A DNA stretch of 64,000 nt, taken from NCBI RefSeq assembly GCF_030323265.1, contig NZ_CP104992.1, positions 310,001 through 374,000 of the forward strand, in the 5' to 3' direction. Made by a program: the position numbers and the translations under genes. Shown here piece by piece: positions 52,413 through 63,926 of this stretch. The DNA is from Terrirhizobium terrae. Its GTDB lineage: Bacteria > Pseudomonadota > Alphaproteobacteria > Rhizobiales > Rhizobiaceae. Position 1 is the first letter of the stretch; every line of letters starts with the position of its first letter. The notes under the pieces are model-generated. The model saw only the letters and a list, made by a program, of their open reading frames with translations, was not told the origin of the DNA and searched no databases.

Positions 52413-53816
52413 TCAGGCCTTCATCGCCTTGACGATCTCTTCCGTCATCTTCTTGGCGTCGCCGAGCAACATCATGGTGCCGTCCTTGTAGAACAGCGTG
52501 TTGTCGATGCCGGCATAGCCGGAGCCGAGCGAGCGCTTGACGAAGAGGCAGGTCTTGGCCTTGTCCACGTCGAGGATCGGCATGCCGTAGATCGGCGAGG
52601 TCTTGTCGTCGCGTGCCGACGGGTTGGTGACGTCGTTGGCGCCGATGACATAGGCCACATCCGCCTGGGCGAATTCGGCATTGATGTCTTCGAGTTCGAA
52701 CACCTCGTCATAGGGCACGTTGGCTTCCGCCAGCAGCACGTTCATGTGGCCCGGCATGCGGCCCGCGACCGGATGGATCGCGTATTTCACTTCGACGCCG
52801 TGCTCCTTCAGAACGTCGGCCATTTCGCGAAGCGCGTGCTGCGCCTGCGCCACCGCCATACCGTAGCCCGGCACGATGATGACCTTCTGGGCATTCTGCA
52901 TGAGGAAGGCGGCGTCGTCGGCCGAGCCCTGCTTCACGGTCCGCTGCACGCCGTCATCTGCGGCCGCAGCACCCGCATCGCCGCCGAAACCGCCGAGAAT
53001 GACGGAGATGAAGGACCGGTTCATGCCCTTGCACATGATGTAGGAGAGGATCGCACCGGACGAGCCGACGAGGGCACCCGTGATGATCAGCGCCAGATTG
53101 CCGAGCGTGAAGCCGATACCGGCTGCTGCCCAGCCGGAATAGGAATTCAGCATCGACACGACGACCGGCATGTCCGCGCCGCCGATCGGCACGATGATCA
53201 GGACGCCCAGCGCAAAGGCGAGCACCACGATCAGCCAGAAGTCGAGATGGCTCTCCGTCTGCACGAGGCCGACGATGAACACGACGATCAGAACGAGCAA
53301 CGCGATATTGATCGCATGCCGGTAAGGCAGCATGATCGGCTTGCCGGACATGCGTCCGTCGAGCTTGAGGAAGGCGATGATCGAGCCGGTGAAGGTGACC
53401 GCGCCGATCGCGGCACCGATTGCCATTTCGATGAGCGCCTGGCCGTGGATTTCACCGATCTCGCCGATACCGAAGGAATGCGGCGCATAGAGCGCGGCGG
53501 CCGCCACCATGACGGCGGCAAGGCCGACAAGCGAGTGGAAACCGGCAACGAGCTGCGGCATGGCCGTCATCGGAATGGTGCGGGCGATATAGGCACCGGC
53601 GCCGCCGCCGATGGCAAGCGCCAGGATGATCAATGCCAGCCCGCCGACGCTCGGTTGGGCAAGCAGAAGGGTCGTGCCGATGGCGATACCCATGCCGACC
53701 ATGCCGTAGATATTGCCCTTGCGGGACGTCGTCGGATGCGAAAGCCCCCGGAGCGCCATGATGAACAGCACGCCGGAAACGAGATAAAGAAAGGCTGCAA
53801 TATTCTGGGACATCAC
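52413..53816 (-). CDS. pntB: NAD(P) transhydrogenase subunit beta
   Basis: A 467-residue subunit of the proton-pumping transhydrogenase (NADH + NADP+ to NAD+ + NADPH, driven by proton influx). About nine membrane helices at the N-terminus (GMGIAIGTTLLLAQPSVGG) lead to the NADP(H)-binding domain III, marked by VIIVPGYGMAVAQAQHAL and NDVTNPSARDD. Last gene of pntAA-pntAB-pntB, starting immediately after pntAB. A terminator follows. Confidence 0.96.
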   Translation of the reverse strand: MMSQNIAAFLYLVSGVLFIMALRGLSHPTTSRKGNIYGMVGMGIAIGTTLLLAQPSVGGLALIILALAIGGGAGAYIARTIPMTAMPQLVAGFHSLVGLAAVMVAAAALYAPHSFGIGEIGEIHGQALIEMAIGAAIGAVTFTGSIIAFLKLDGRMSGKPIMLPYRHAINIALLVLIVVFIVGLVQTESHLDFWLIVVLAFALGVLIIVPIGGADMPVVVSMLNSYSGWAAAGIGFTLGNLALIITGALVGSSGAILSYIMCKGMNRSFISVILGGFGGDAGAAAADDGVQRTVKQGSADDAAFLMQNAQKVIIVPGYGMAVAQAQHALREMADVLKEHGVEVKYAIHPVAGRMPGHMNVLLAEANVPYDEVFELEDINAEFAQADVAYVIGANDVTNPSARDDKTSPIYGMPILDVDKAKTCLFVKRSLGSGYAGIDNTLFYKDGTMMLLGDAKKMTEEIVKAMKA

Positions 53817-54215
53817 TCAGCGGTCTTTCTTCTTGTACATCGCAAGCATGCGGCTGGTGACGAGGAAGCCACCAAAGATATTCACGGACACCAATACGAG
53901 TGCGATGAAGCCGAAGCCGGTCGCAAAGCCGCTGGCGGAAATGCCGACAGCGAGCAGCGCACCGACGACGATGACCGACGAAATGGCGTTGGTGACGGCC
54001 ATCAGCGGCGTATGCAGCGCCGGCGTTACCGACCAGACGACGTAATAGCCGACGAAGATCGACAGGACGAAGATCGCCAATCGGAAGACGAAGGGATCGA
54101 TCGCTCCGCCGGTTGCGACACTCGCGGCCTCGGGCGCCTGTTCTGCGGCAGCGATCACGGCACCAACGGCCTGATCCAGCTGATCAAGCGCCTTCTGCAT
54201 GGTTTCATTGGTCAT
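53817..54215 (-). CDS. pntAB: NAD(P) transhydrogenase subunit alpha part 2
   Basis: A 132-residue membrane subunit (domain II part) with three hydrophobic helices: RLAIFVLSIFVGYYVVW, AISSVIVVGALLAVGI and FGFIALVLVSVNIFGGF. The family marker TPALHTPLMAVTNAISS is present. An Ala/Gln-rich polar N-terminus precedes the first helix. The ATG overlaps the pntAA end by 11 bases. Confidence 0.95.
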   Translation of the reverse strand: MTNETMQKALDQLDQAVGAVIAAAEQAPEAASVATGGAIDPFVFRLAIFVLSIFVGYYVVWSVTPALHTPLMAVTNAISSVIVVGALLAVGISASGFATGFGFIALVLVSVNIFGGFLVTSRMLAMYKKKDR

Positions 54216-55500
54216 CGGAGCTCTCCTTCTTCGGCTCGGCGGAGCTGTTCGCAGCAGGCTTCTTGCGGGTCTTCGGTGCCGGCTTGACGGCCGTTTCGGT
54301 GGCGGTAGCAGCCACGACGGCAGGCTTGGCCTTTACGGCAACAGCCGGTGCGGCCGCTAACGCAGCAGCAGCCGCCTCGGCGAATGTCGGATGGATGACA
54401 GCGCCGCCATGGGTAAGCAGCGTCGCCTTCACCAGTTCGTCCTCGAGATTGAGCGAAAACTCCTTCGTGGTCTTGTCGACCATCGTTTCGATGAAGGCGA
54501 AGAGGTTGCGGGCGTAGAGAGCCGAAGCCGAGGCCGCGATGCGGCCAGCGACATTGGCATAACCGATGACGCTGACGCCTTCGACTGTCGCGATATTCCC
54601 CTTCTCCGATCCCTCGATATTGCCGCCGCGCTCGACGGCGAGATCGACGGCCACCGAGCCGGGCTTCATCGACGCCAGCATGGCGCGCGACACGAGCTTC
54701 GGCGCAGGACGCCCGGGGATCAGCGCCGTGGTGATGACGATGTCCTGCTTGGCGATATGGTCGGCAACGAGTGCTGCCTGCTTCGCCTGATACTCGGCCG
54801 ACATCGGCTTGGCGTAGCCGGCTGCAGTTTCCGCCGCCTTGAATTCCTCGTCCTCGACGGCAATGAACTTGGCGCCGAGTGAGGCGACCTGTTCCTTGGC
54901 GGCGGGGCGGACGTCGGTGGCGGTCACGACCGCACCGAGGCGGCGAGCCGTGGCGATCGCCTGCAGACCGGCGACACCCGCCCCCATGACGAAGACCTTG
55001 GCGGCGGGAACGGTGCCTGCGGCAGTCATCATCATCGGCAGCGCGCGGCCATATTCGTAGGATGCGTCGATGACGGCGCGATAGCCGGCGAGGTTCGCCT
55101 GGCTGGAAAGCACATCCATCGACTGGGCGCGCGTGATGCGCGGCATCAATTCCATCGAGAATGCGCTGATCCCTGCCTTGGCCATTGCAGCAAGGGCTGC
55201 CTCGTTGCCATAGGGGTCCATGACCGCGAACACCACCGTGTCGGGCTTATAGACCTTGAGTTCCGCCGTATCAGGTCGATTAACCCTGAGCACGATGTCT
55301 GCGGAGGCGGCATCACCTGCCTTGCCGATCTTCGCGCCCACGGCCTCGAAATCACGGTCTGGAATGCCGGACGAAAGCCCTGCCCCGGTCTCGACGATAA
55401 TCGAGAAGCCGAGGCTTGAGAGCCGCTTGACGCTCTCAGGCGACGCGGAAACACGGGGCTCGGAAGAGCCCTCGTGTGAAACAAATATGGTTTTCTGCAA
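54205..55500 (-). CDS. pntAA: NAD(P) transhydrogenase subunit alpha part 1
   Basis: A 431-residue NAD(H)-binding subunit (domain I). It shows SVKRLSSLGFSIIVETGAG, KVFVMGAGVAGLQAIATARRLGA-type nucleotide binding (about residues 165-190) and the mobile-loop segment. The last ~60 residues are an Ala/Lys/Pro-rich low-complexity tail (KAKPAVVAATATETAVKP) that is not part of the catalytic fold and may link to the membrane subunit. It is the first gene of the pnt operon. Confidence 0.95.
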   Translation of the reverse strand: MQKTIFVSHEGSSEPRVSASPESVKRLSSLGFSIIVETGAGLSSGIPDRDFEAVGAKIGKAGDAASADIVLRVNRPDTAELKVYKPDTVVFAVMDPYGNEAALAAMAKAGISAFSMELMPRITRAQSMDVLSSQANLAGYRAVIDASYEYGRALPMMMTAAGTVPAAKVFVMGAGVAGLQAIATARRLGAVVTATDVRPAAKEQVASLGAKFIAVEDEEFKAAETAAGYAKPMSAEYQAKQAALVADHIAKQDIVITTALIPGRPAPKLVSRAMLASMKPGSVAVDLAVERGGNIEGSEKGNIATVEGVSVIGYANVAGRIAASASALYARNLFAFIETMVDKTTKEFSLNLEDELVKATLLTHGGAVIHPTFAEAAAAALAAAPAVAVKAKPAVVAATATETAVKPAPKTRKKPAANSSAEPKKESSDDQ

Positions 55501-55578
55501 AGACTAGCTTCCCCTGTAGTCACAAGGCCGAGTCAAAAGAAGGTAGAATCCCGTCCGTTGCGAGCCGACATGGCCGGC

Positions 55579-55803
55579 TCAGCGCAACAGAAAGACACCT
55601 GCAATATTGAGAACGATGAACACGATCAGGCTTCCGATGAGCCCGGCGCCCCCATAAAATCCGGCAGCCATGGCGATCATCAGCACGATGATAGACATCG
55701 TGCCCCACTTCGCCCCGGCCAGGAAAAGCTCATAGGTCTTCTCATGCTCGGAATAATCCATAGCCGCGCCGACTTCGGCCGGCCCGCTGTGATGATCGTC
55801 CAT
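55579..55803 (-). CDS. aa3-type cytochrome c oxidase subunit IV
   Basis: A 74-residue small subunit of the alphaproteobacterial aa3 oxidase. It has the family layout of a short polar N-terminus with MDYSEHEKTYELFLAGAKWG followed by two membrane helices (TMSIIVLMIAMAAGFYGGAG; IGSLIVFIVLNIAGVFLL). The start at 55803 is fixed by GGGAGG just upstream; the longer frame is not needed. No other oxidase subunits are nearby, which is usual for this gene. Confidence 0.9.
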   Translation of the reverse strand: MDDHHSGPAEVGAAMDYSEHEKTYELFLAGAKWGTMSIIVLMIAMAAGFYGGAGLIGSLIVFIVLNIAGVFLLR

Positions 55804-55982
55804 CAATCCCTCCCATTGACCATCGACCACCGTCTTCATTGCGAAGACGGCACCCATCTCCTTCGGCTGGTCCGGTTTCGGCACAGCCTATCTCATGAGT
55901 CGCATAAAGGTCGGCAAAGCGCAATCGCGGCACTTTGTCCCGCATCCCGGCGGACGCGGTGGAGGTGCCGCCATTGCAGGCC

Positions 55983-56754
55983 CTATTGCAGGAAGGCCAT
56001 TTCCGGCGAACTTGGTCGTCCCGCTATCCTCGCTGAAGGCAGGATCGTGAGGGCCGGCATTCCCGGTCCGGAGGCATCCGCAAACATCATGCGCCGCTCA
56101 TAGGCCTCCGACTGGAAAACGGGAAAGCGCTTCATCAGCCTTCCCCTGAGTTCGAGCGTCGGCGACGCCAGAAGCGTCAGCTCGAAACCGTATGTTTTGG
56201 TCATGGTCGGCGGCACGACCGTCTGCGCATAGAAAAACCGCCTGTAGAAAGCGGCGTGCTGGGGTCGGATGTGCTGCAGCATGCGGTCTGCATTGAAATG
56301 GATCGCCGCCATGATCGTCGGCCTGACTGTCAGGTAAGGAAGTGTCGATGCCTCAGCGGTCAGTGCCGGATCGACCGCGAAGCGGGCCGGGTCGATCAGC
56401 GTCAGGCCTGCATCGAGAAAGCCGTTGATCGCGTCCGGAAAAATGCCACTCGACTGGCAGACACGATGATCGGGCGTCACGTGATGAATACGTAGCGTGC
56501 TGACCAGCTGCTCATAGTAATAAACACCGAAGACATAGGCTTGCGGATCGAAGTCGACTTCATCGATCAAGTTTTTCGCCGCCACCGGCAAGACGTCACG
56601 CGCCTTGTAGGCCTTGTAACGCAGTCTCGCGATGTCCTCGAAGTCCTCCTGACTTTGGATTCTGCCTGTATTCGATGTGATCGAGCGTGGCCAGCAGCCG
56701 CTCAGCAAAAGGCACGTCTGAAATCGATTGATCAATAGACATGAGGAAATCCAT
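55983..56754 (-). CDS. FeeM-like N-acyl amino acid synthase (LuxI superfamily; frameshifted in this sequence)
   Basis: About 256 residues after correction. The N-terminus (MSIDQSISDVPFAERLLATL) is in one frame, and the catalytic GNAT/LuxI-like core (SQEDFEDIARLRYKAYKARD, AYVFGVYYYEQLVSTLRIHH) in another. One extra base near 56658-56664 explains the break. The RLRYKAY and LRIHHVTP segments match FeeM/autoinducer-synthase-type acyltransferases, which use acyl-ACP to acylate an amino acid. It lies 70 bases behind the GGDEF-EAL gene on the same strand. Product unknown; start 56742 is an alternative. Confidence 0.75.
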
Positions 56755-56823
56755 GGTTGTTAAGCCATGATTAACCGTCACCTTCGGGCAGACCGCAATC
56801 TCAAAAATTATGTTTAAGAAACT

Positions 56824-59206
56824 TCAAAGAGATATGGTTAATTCCCCCAGCCGGGACATGACATCTGCCCAATACTGGGACACCCGAAAATCAGCCGGTG
56901 GCGCTAAGGGCGCGAGTGCCTGGATTTTTTGCCCGACGGCGGGAGGCACTCGAGCTTTTGGGGAGAGGACGTCTTTCGCACCGAGATCGGGGATGGCGTC
57001 GGCAGGAACGGGCGGCGAGAAGATATAGCCCTGCACGAGGTCGGCGATGTCGTGTTCTATGATCAGCTCGAGCTGCTCGGTCGTCTCAACGCCCTCGATC
57101 ACGATCTTAAGCTCAAGCTCCCTCGACAGGTGGACAATGCCGCGCAGAAGCTTGAGGCGCCTTTGGTCGTTGCCGATATCACGCACGAAGGCGCGGTCGA
57201 TCTTGACGATATCGAGCGGCAGCGAATTGAGATAGCTGAGGCTGGAGAAGCCGGTGCCGAAGTCGTCAATGGCAATCGTCACGCCCTTCTGGCGGAACAG
57301 CTTCAGAATGGCGCTGACTGCCCCCGGATCGTTCATGAAGCAGCTTTCCGTCACCTCGAGATGCAGTCTCGATGGCTCCAGATCGTTGCGCGCAAGCTCT
57401 TCGGCAACGAAACCGACGATATCCGCATTCTGCAGATCGTGGACTGAAAGATTGACCGAGACGGGAACCTTGTGCTGCCACGAGGCACATTCCCGGCACG
57501 CTCGCTCGATCACGAAGCGGGTGATCTGCGTGACCAGCCCCATCTCCTCGGCCATGGGAATGAAGATATTCGGCCCGACCATGCCCTTTTCGGGATGCTT
57601 CCAGCGCACCAGCGCCTCGAAGCAGACGATTTCCGAACCGTCCGGGCGATACATGGGCTGATAGACCAGAAACAGGCTACTGTCTTCGATTGCCTGGCGC
57701 AGGTCGGTGCGTAGCTTCTGCTCTTCCACATAGCGGGCATCCATCTCGGGCCGGAACGTGGTAAGCGTGCCGTTGCCCTTGGCCTTGGCGTCGTTGAGCG
57801 CCAGATCAGCCCTGATCTGCCAGTTCTCCATGCTGAATTCACTCGCCGCCGCGATCACGCATCCGCCATTGACCGAGACCGGCAGCCGCAGTTCGCCCAC
57901 GCCGTAGCCGCCCTGAAGCTTGGCATGGAGTTTCACGACGCGCCGCTCAAGCGCATTGCGGTCGTGGCCGGTGAGGAAAAGTACAAACTCGTCGCCGATC
58001 AGGCGTCCGGCAACACAGCTATCATCGGTCAGCGACCGGACGCGTCCTGCAATTGCGCTGAGCAACCGGTCGCCCGTGACATGGCCACGCATGTCGTTGA
58101 CATGCTTGAAACCTTCGATGTCCAGCACCAGCAGGCAGGCAAGCGGGTCTCCTTTCCTTCCAGGAGAGCAGTCGCCAGCTCGCCAAAGTAGGCGCGGCTC
58201 GGCAGACCGGTCAGGAATCGAACCGGACCATATGCAGGATCTTCTGCTCGGCCGCGACACGCGCGCTGATATCTTCGAAGATCAACACGACCCCGCCATC
58301 GGAGCGCTGGCTCGCCGAGAACTCGAGATGCCGTCCGCCGTTGACTTGCAGCGAGGTGCGGGCAAGCTTGCCCTGTACCAAGCGTTCGATCTCGCGCAAG
58401 GCGCCGGACGGTACGTTGCCTGCATCCCGTGCAAGCAGTTCGGCAAGTTCGCGATCGCGCACATCAACTTCGCTGTCGATCCCGAGAAGGTCGCGCGCCT
58501 GGCGGTTGATCACCTGGATATGCCCATTGCTGTCGAGCATGACGAGACCGTGGGCGATGGTCTTGAGCGCGGTATCGAAACGACGGGCGATAGCCGCCAT
58601 CTCCCGCGAGGCAATGACGTTTTCGTACAGGAACTCACGCACGCCGCGCGCCATCGACCGGGTGGTCAGTCCGAACGGTACCAGCAACAGCGACATCAGT
58701 CCCAGATGCCACTCGCCGGTCATGACGCAGGCGGCGATGATCGGGACGCAGCATCCGAGGATCTGCGTGTCCACCGCATAGCTGGAACCGTAGTTTCGCC
58801 CGACGATCGACATCATCGAGCCGAGCGTCATGGCGATGCAGGTAATGCCGACCGTGCTGTCTTCCAGCACGACCAGCGCGTAACCGCTGCCTATGCCGAG
58901 GAGGGTCGCCGTCATGGCCGCGCCGATGACATAGGCACGCTCGATGCCGGCAATCTGCTCACGGGTCAGAGCCTGCTTGTCGGCCCGGTCATAATGCTGG
59001 AAACCGACGATGCGGTAGACGAAGTTGGCGACGAAGGCGAGCAACAGCCCTACATAGAAGAGAGAACCGGTGCTGTTGAAGACGATGAGGCACCATGCGA
59101 CGTGGACCACCACGCCGGTCACCAACGTCCCGCGATTTCCAAATAGCGAATTGACAAACGACAGATAGACATCCGTCGGCAGCGAATTCGCGTTCGGTTC
59201 CTTCAT
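56824..59206 (-). CDS. Membrane GGDEF-EAL cyclic-di-GMP protein (two frame breaks in this sequence)
   Basis: About 794 residues after correction. Five or six membrane helices (GTLVTGVVVHVAWCLIVF onward) lead to a PAS domain (GLVMLDSNGHIQVINRQARD), then GGDEF and EAL domains. The GGDEF motif reads RLIGDEF, with Ile in place of the first Gly, so cyclase activity is doubtful. The EAL domain keeps CFEALVRW, VTESCFM, IDDFGTGFSSL and VKIDRAFV, consistent with phosphodiesterase activity. Two missing bases at 58214-58215 and 58146-58152 break the frame around FDSLTGLPSRAYFGE. The FeeM-like gene follows. Confidence 0.88.
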
Positions 59207-59533
59207 GAGGTCCCAGTCCCTTTGCTTTCCGGCGACAGTGCAGAAAACCTTTTAAGAATTGATTGTTCCCGGCCTGCCCCCGCGATCATGGGGGCGCGTT
59301 ATTCTGACGTGTTCAACGAAATCTAAAGGAATTGGGTTGCAATCGAACCAAGATAGCGCGGCATCGGCGTGATTGCTACCGATTTGCGATCTGTCCGAAT
59401 TGCTGCGAAAGGTGCTGGTTCCCCTTGAAAACTAGCCTTTCGGGCGATGATTGGCCTTTCCTTTTGGCGAGCCTTCGTTTACATCGCGAAACTAACGCGG
59501 GTGGGAAAAAGAGGCCCGGGGGAGCTATAAAAT
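59207..59533. other. Intergenic region between divergent genes
   Basis: About 327 bases between the GGDEF-EAL gene (minus) and the TRAP small permease (plus). It contains a short hairpin (GCCCCC...GGGGGC, about 59276-59294) and, at its right end, the GGGGGAG ribosome site of dctQ. No operator or small gene is recognisable. Confidence 0.5.
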
Positions 59534-60073
59534 ATGAGTTTACTGTTGAAATTCAGCGGTCTGATCGATCGCGTCAGCGAGCTGCTGGGAAAATTCTCCG
59601 GCTACCTCGTGCTTGCCTGCTGCCTGATCAGTGCCGGCAACGCGCTCATCCGCTATCTTCTCAACTACAGCTCCAACGGCTGGCTGGAGATCCAATGGTA
59701 TCTCTTCGGCTTCGTCGTGCTGATCGGGGCGTCCCATACGCTGCGCCTGAATGAGCACGTCCGCGTCGACCTGATTTACGGCGCCGTGTCGGACCGCGCC
59801 CGGCTCTGGATCGATGCGATCGGCCTCGTGGTCTTCCTCATTCCCGCCTGCCTCTATCTTGCATGGCTCGCTTGGCCGTTCTTCTCGCTCTCCTGGCAGC
59901 AGGGCGAAATGTCCTCCAATGCCGGCGGCCTGATCCGCTGGCCGATCAAGCTCGTCATCGTCGCGGGCTTCCTGCTTCTCGCGCTCCAGGGCGTGTCCGA
60001 ACTGATCAAGCGCATCGCCGGCCTCACCGGCACGCTCCAGGTCGACACGACCTACGAAAAGCCGCTGCAGTAA
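59534..60073 (+). CDS. dctQ: TRAP transporter small permease
   Basis: A 179-residue inner-membrane subunit with four predicted helices (YLVLACCLISAGNALIRYLL; WYLFGFVVLIGASHTLRLNE; LVVFLIPACLYLAWLAWPFF; LVIVAGFLLLALQGVSELI). The marker HVRVDLIYG is usual in DctQ. It partners the large permease 22 bases downstream. The binding protein is encoded convergently at 61711-62817. Confidence 0.92.
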   Translation: MSLLLKFSGLIDRVSELLGKFSGYLVLACCLISAGNALIRYLLNYSSNGWLEIQWYLFGFVVLIGASHTLRLNEHVRVDLIYGAVSDRARLWIDAIGLVVFLIPACLYLAWLAWPFFSLSWQQGEMSSNAGGLIRWPIKLVIVAGFLLLALQGVSELIKRIAGLTGTLQVDTTYEKPLQ

Positions 60074-60095
60074 AGACAGGAACGGGGACACTACA

Positions 60096-61601
60096 ATGTT
60101 TGCATTCGGCATAATGCCACCAGCCATGTTCATCGGCATGATCATCTTCATGCTCTATGGCTTTCCGGTCGCCTTCTCGCTTTCGGCAGTCGGCCTGTTC
60201 TTCGGCCTGCTCGGCATCGCCACAGGCCATTTCGACTTTGCCTTCCTGCAGGCACTGCCGCTGCGCATCTTCGGCATCGTTTCCAACGACCTGCTGCTGG
60301 CCATTCCCTTCTTTACCCTGATGGGAGCCATCCTGGAGCGCTGCGGCCTTGCGGAAGACCTTCTGGAAGGCACCGGCAAGTTGTTCGGCGCCGTTCCCGG
60401 CGGCCTCGCCTATGCGGTCATCATCGTTGGCGCAATCCTCGGTGCCATCACCGGCACGGTCGCCGCGTCGGTCATCACCATGGGCGTGATCTCGCTGCCG
60501 ATCATGCTGAAATACGGCTACAATCCGCGGCTTGCGACAGGCGTCATAGCCGCATCGGGCACGATCACTCAGGTCATCCCGCCGTCGCTGGTCCTGATCG
60601 TTCTCGCCGACCAGCTCGGCCGTTCCGTAGGCGACATGTATCTCGGCGCCATCGGCCCCTCGATCCTTCAGGTCCTGATCTTCCTCTGCTTCATCCTGGT
60701 CCTGTCGGTCGTGCGTCCGAAGGACGTGCCGCCGCTGCCGCCGGAAGCGCGTGGCGAGCTGAACCGCGCGCTCGTGCTCAAGGTTTTGTGGGGCATGGTG
60801 CCCTCGATCGTGCTGATCTTCCTCGTACTCGGCACGCTCTTCATGGGCCTTGCCACGCCGACGGAAGCAGGCGCGCTCGGCGTCGTCGGGGCCATGGTGC
60901 TTGCCGCCCTGCACCGCCGCCTCACCTGGGACCTGATCAAGCAGGCCATGCATTCGACCATGACGATCACCTCCATGGTCGTCTTCATTCTCGTCGGCGC
61001 CACCTGCTTCAGCCTCGTCTTCCAGGGCATGGACGGCGGGCTGTGGATCGAGCATCTCCTGTCTCACATTCCAGGCGGCGCGCTCGGCTTCCTGATCTTC
61101 GTCAACATCTTCATCTTCTTCCTGGCCTTCTTCCTCGACTTCTTCGAGATCGCCTTCATCGTTCTGCCGATGCTGGCGCCGGTCGCCCAGTCGCTCGGCA
61201 TCGACCTGATCTGGTTCGGCGTGCTGCTCTGCGTCAACATGCAGACGAGCTTCATGCACCCGCCCTTCGGCTTCGCGCTCTTCTACCTGCGCTCCATCGC
61301 TCCGAAGACGGTGAAGACGCGCGACATCTATCTCGGCGCCATCCCATGGCTCGGCATGCAGTTGATCCTTGTCGCAATCATCATCTTCTGGCCCGAATCC
61401 GTCACCTACTGGCTGGACAAGGCGCCGGATGTCGATCTCGACACGATCAAGATCGAGGTTCCCGGCTTCGGCCCAGGCCTCGGCAATGACGGCGGCAATA
61501 ACGGAATGCCGAATTTCGGCCTGCCGCCGATGGACGGCGCACCGGCTCAGCCATCCCAGCCGGCCATGCCGAACCTCAGCGAGCCGCCGAAGTTCAACTA
61601 A
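60096..61601 (+). CDS. dctM: TRAP transporter large permease
   Basis: A 501-residue membrane protein with about 12 helices. It carries the family features GVISLPIMLKYGYNPRLATG, IAASGTITQVIPPSLVL and TPTEAGALGVVGAMVL. It drives sodium-dependent uptake of a ligand delivered by the TakP-like binding protein. The last ~45 residues are an unusual Gly/Asn/Pro-rich tail (PGLGNDGGNNGMPNFG). A terminator follows. Confidence 0.93.
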   Translation: MFAFGIMPPAMFIGMIIFMLYGFPVAFSLSAVGLFFGLLGIATGHFDFAFLQALPLRIFGIVSNDLLLAIPFFTLMGAILERCGLAEDLLEGTGKLFGAVPGGLAYAVIIVGAILGAITGTVAASVITMGVISLPIMLKYGYNPRLATGVIAASGTITQVIPPSLVLIVLADQLGRSVGDMYLGAIGPSILQVLIFLCFILVLSVVRPKDVPPLPPEARGELNRALVLKVLWGMVPSIVLIFLVLGTLFMGLATPTEAGALGVVGAMVLAALHRRLTWDLIKQAMHSTMTITSMVVFILVGATCFSLVFQGMDGGLWIEHLLSHIPGGALGFLIFVNIFIFFLAFFLDFFEIAFIVLPMLAPVAQSLGIDLIWFGVLLCVNMQTSFMHPPFGFALFYLRSIAPKTVKTRDIYLGAIPWLGMQLILVAIIIFWPESVTYWLDKAPDVDLDTIKIEVPGFGPGLGNDGGNNGMPNFGLPPMDGAPAQPSQPAMPNLSEPPKFN

Positions 61602-61608
61602 GGAATTT

Positions 61609-61634
61609 AAAAGCCCGGCACCTGCCGGGCTTTT
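61609..61634 (+). terminator. Rho-independent terminator after dctM
   Basis: An 11-bp perfect stem (AAAAGCCCGGC, 61609-61619, with 61624-61634) has a 4-base loop and ends in TTTT. It lies 8 bases past the dctM stop. Confidence 0.85.
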
Positions 61635-61653
61635 CGTTTGGAAATCGCAACGG

Positions 61654-61684
61654 AAAAGCCTCGGAACCAAGAGTTCCGAGGCTT
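61654..61684 (-). terminator. Rho-independent terminator of the TRAP binding-protein gene
   Basis: A 12-bp perfect stem (AAGCCTCGGAAC, 61656-61667, with 61673-61684) has a 5-base loop. On the minus strand it runs into TTTT. It faces the dctM terminator 20 bases away. Confidence 0.85.
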
Positions 61685-61710
61685 GATAACGTCGTCAGTG
61701 AGATCGGGAT

Positions 61711-63122
<1,412 letters not shown>

Positions 63123-63926
63123 ATGCCCAAATCAGTAGTCGCCGTACCCGCCGATATCCGCAGGATCGAGGGCGCCGTCTGGCATGCCTCACCCGATCAA
63201 TACGTCTCGGCCGCGATGAAGGTCGCCGACGTGATGAGCTTTCTCGTCCCGGCATTCGAGGACGGCAACGAAGCCGACGCCATTCTCGACCGCGTCGACG
63301 GCGTATTGATTTCCGGCGCCCTCAGCAACGTCCATCCTTCCCTCTACGGCAAGGAAGCAACCGAGGCCGACGGTCCGTTCGATCATGGTCGCGATGCGAC
63401 CTCGCTGCCCCTGATCCGCCAGGCCATTGAACGCGGCATCCCGCTTCTCGCCATCTGCCGCGGCATCCAGGAGCTGAACGTCGCGCTGGGAGGCACGCTC
63501 GCAAGCGAAATCCAGGACCTGCCGGGCAACTGGGATCATCGCTCGCCGGAAGTGACGGACCGCGACGGCAAATTCGCCATCCGCCAGCCTGTCATTGTCG
63601 AGGAAGGCTCCTGCATCGCCCGCTATATCGGTACCTCCGGCGCCGTGCAGGTCAATTCCCTGCACCGCCAGGCAATCTCCGAGACCGCTCCGCGCCTGCA
63701 GGTGGAAGCCCGTGCCGAAGACGGCACAGTCGAGGCGGTCTCGGTCATCGACGCGAAAAACTTCGCCGTCGGCGTGCAGTGGCATCCGGAATACTGGGCT
63801 GAGACCGATGCTCCGTCGCGTGCCCTGTTCGAAGCATTCGGCGATGCGGTGCGCGCTTATGCTGCCGCGAAGAGCGGCTCGCAGCAACCGGCAGATCCGG
63901 TCCGCGCAGTGTCGGCAGCCCGCTGA
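63123..63926 (+). CDS. Gamma-glutamyl-GABA hydrolase family class I glutamine amidotransferase
   Basis: A 267-residue PuuD-like hydrolase. The nucleophile Cys is in LLAICRGIQELNVALGG and the catalytic His/Glu in GVQWHPEYWAE; VDGVLISGALSNVHPSLY is the usual family segment. It probably cleaves gamma-glutamyl amides such as gamma-glutamyl-GABA in polyamine breakdown. No other puu genes are visible here, so the pathway is inferred only from the family. Confidence 0.88.
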   Translation: MPKSVVAVPADIRRIEGAVWHASPDQYVSAAMKVADVMSFLVPAFEDGNEADAILDRVDGVLISGALSNVHPSLYGKEATEADGPFDHGRDATSLPLIRQAIERGIPLLAICRGIQELNVALGGTLASEIQDLPGNWDHRSPEVTDRDGKFAIRQPVIVEEGSCIARYIGTSGAVQVNSLHRQAISETAPRLQVEARAEDGTVEAVSVIDAKNFAVGVQWHPEYWAETDAPSRALFEAFGDAVRAYAAAKSGSQQPADPVRAVSAAR

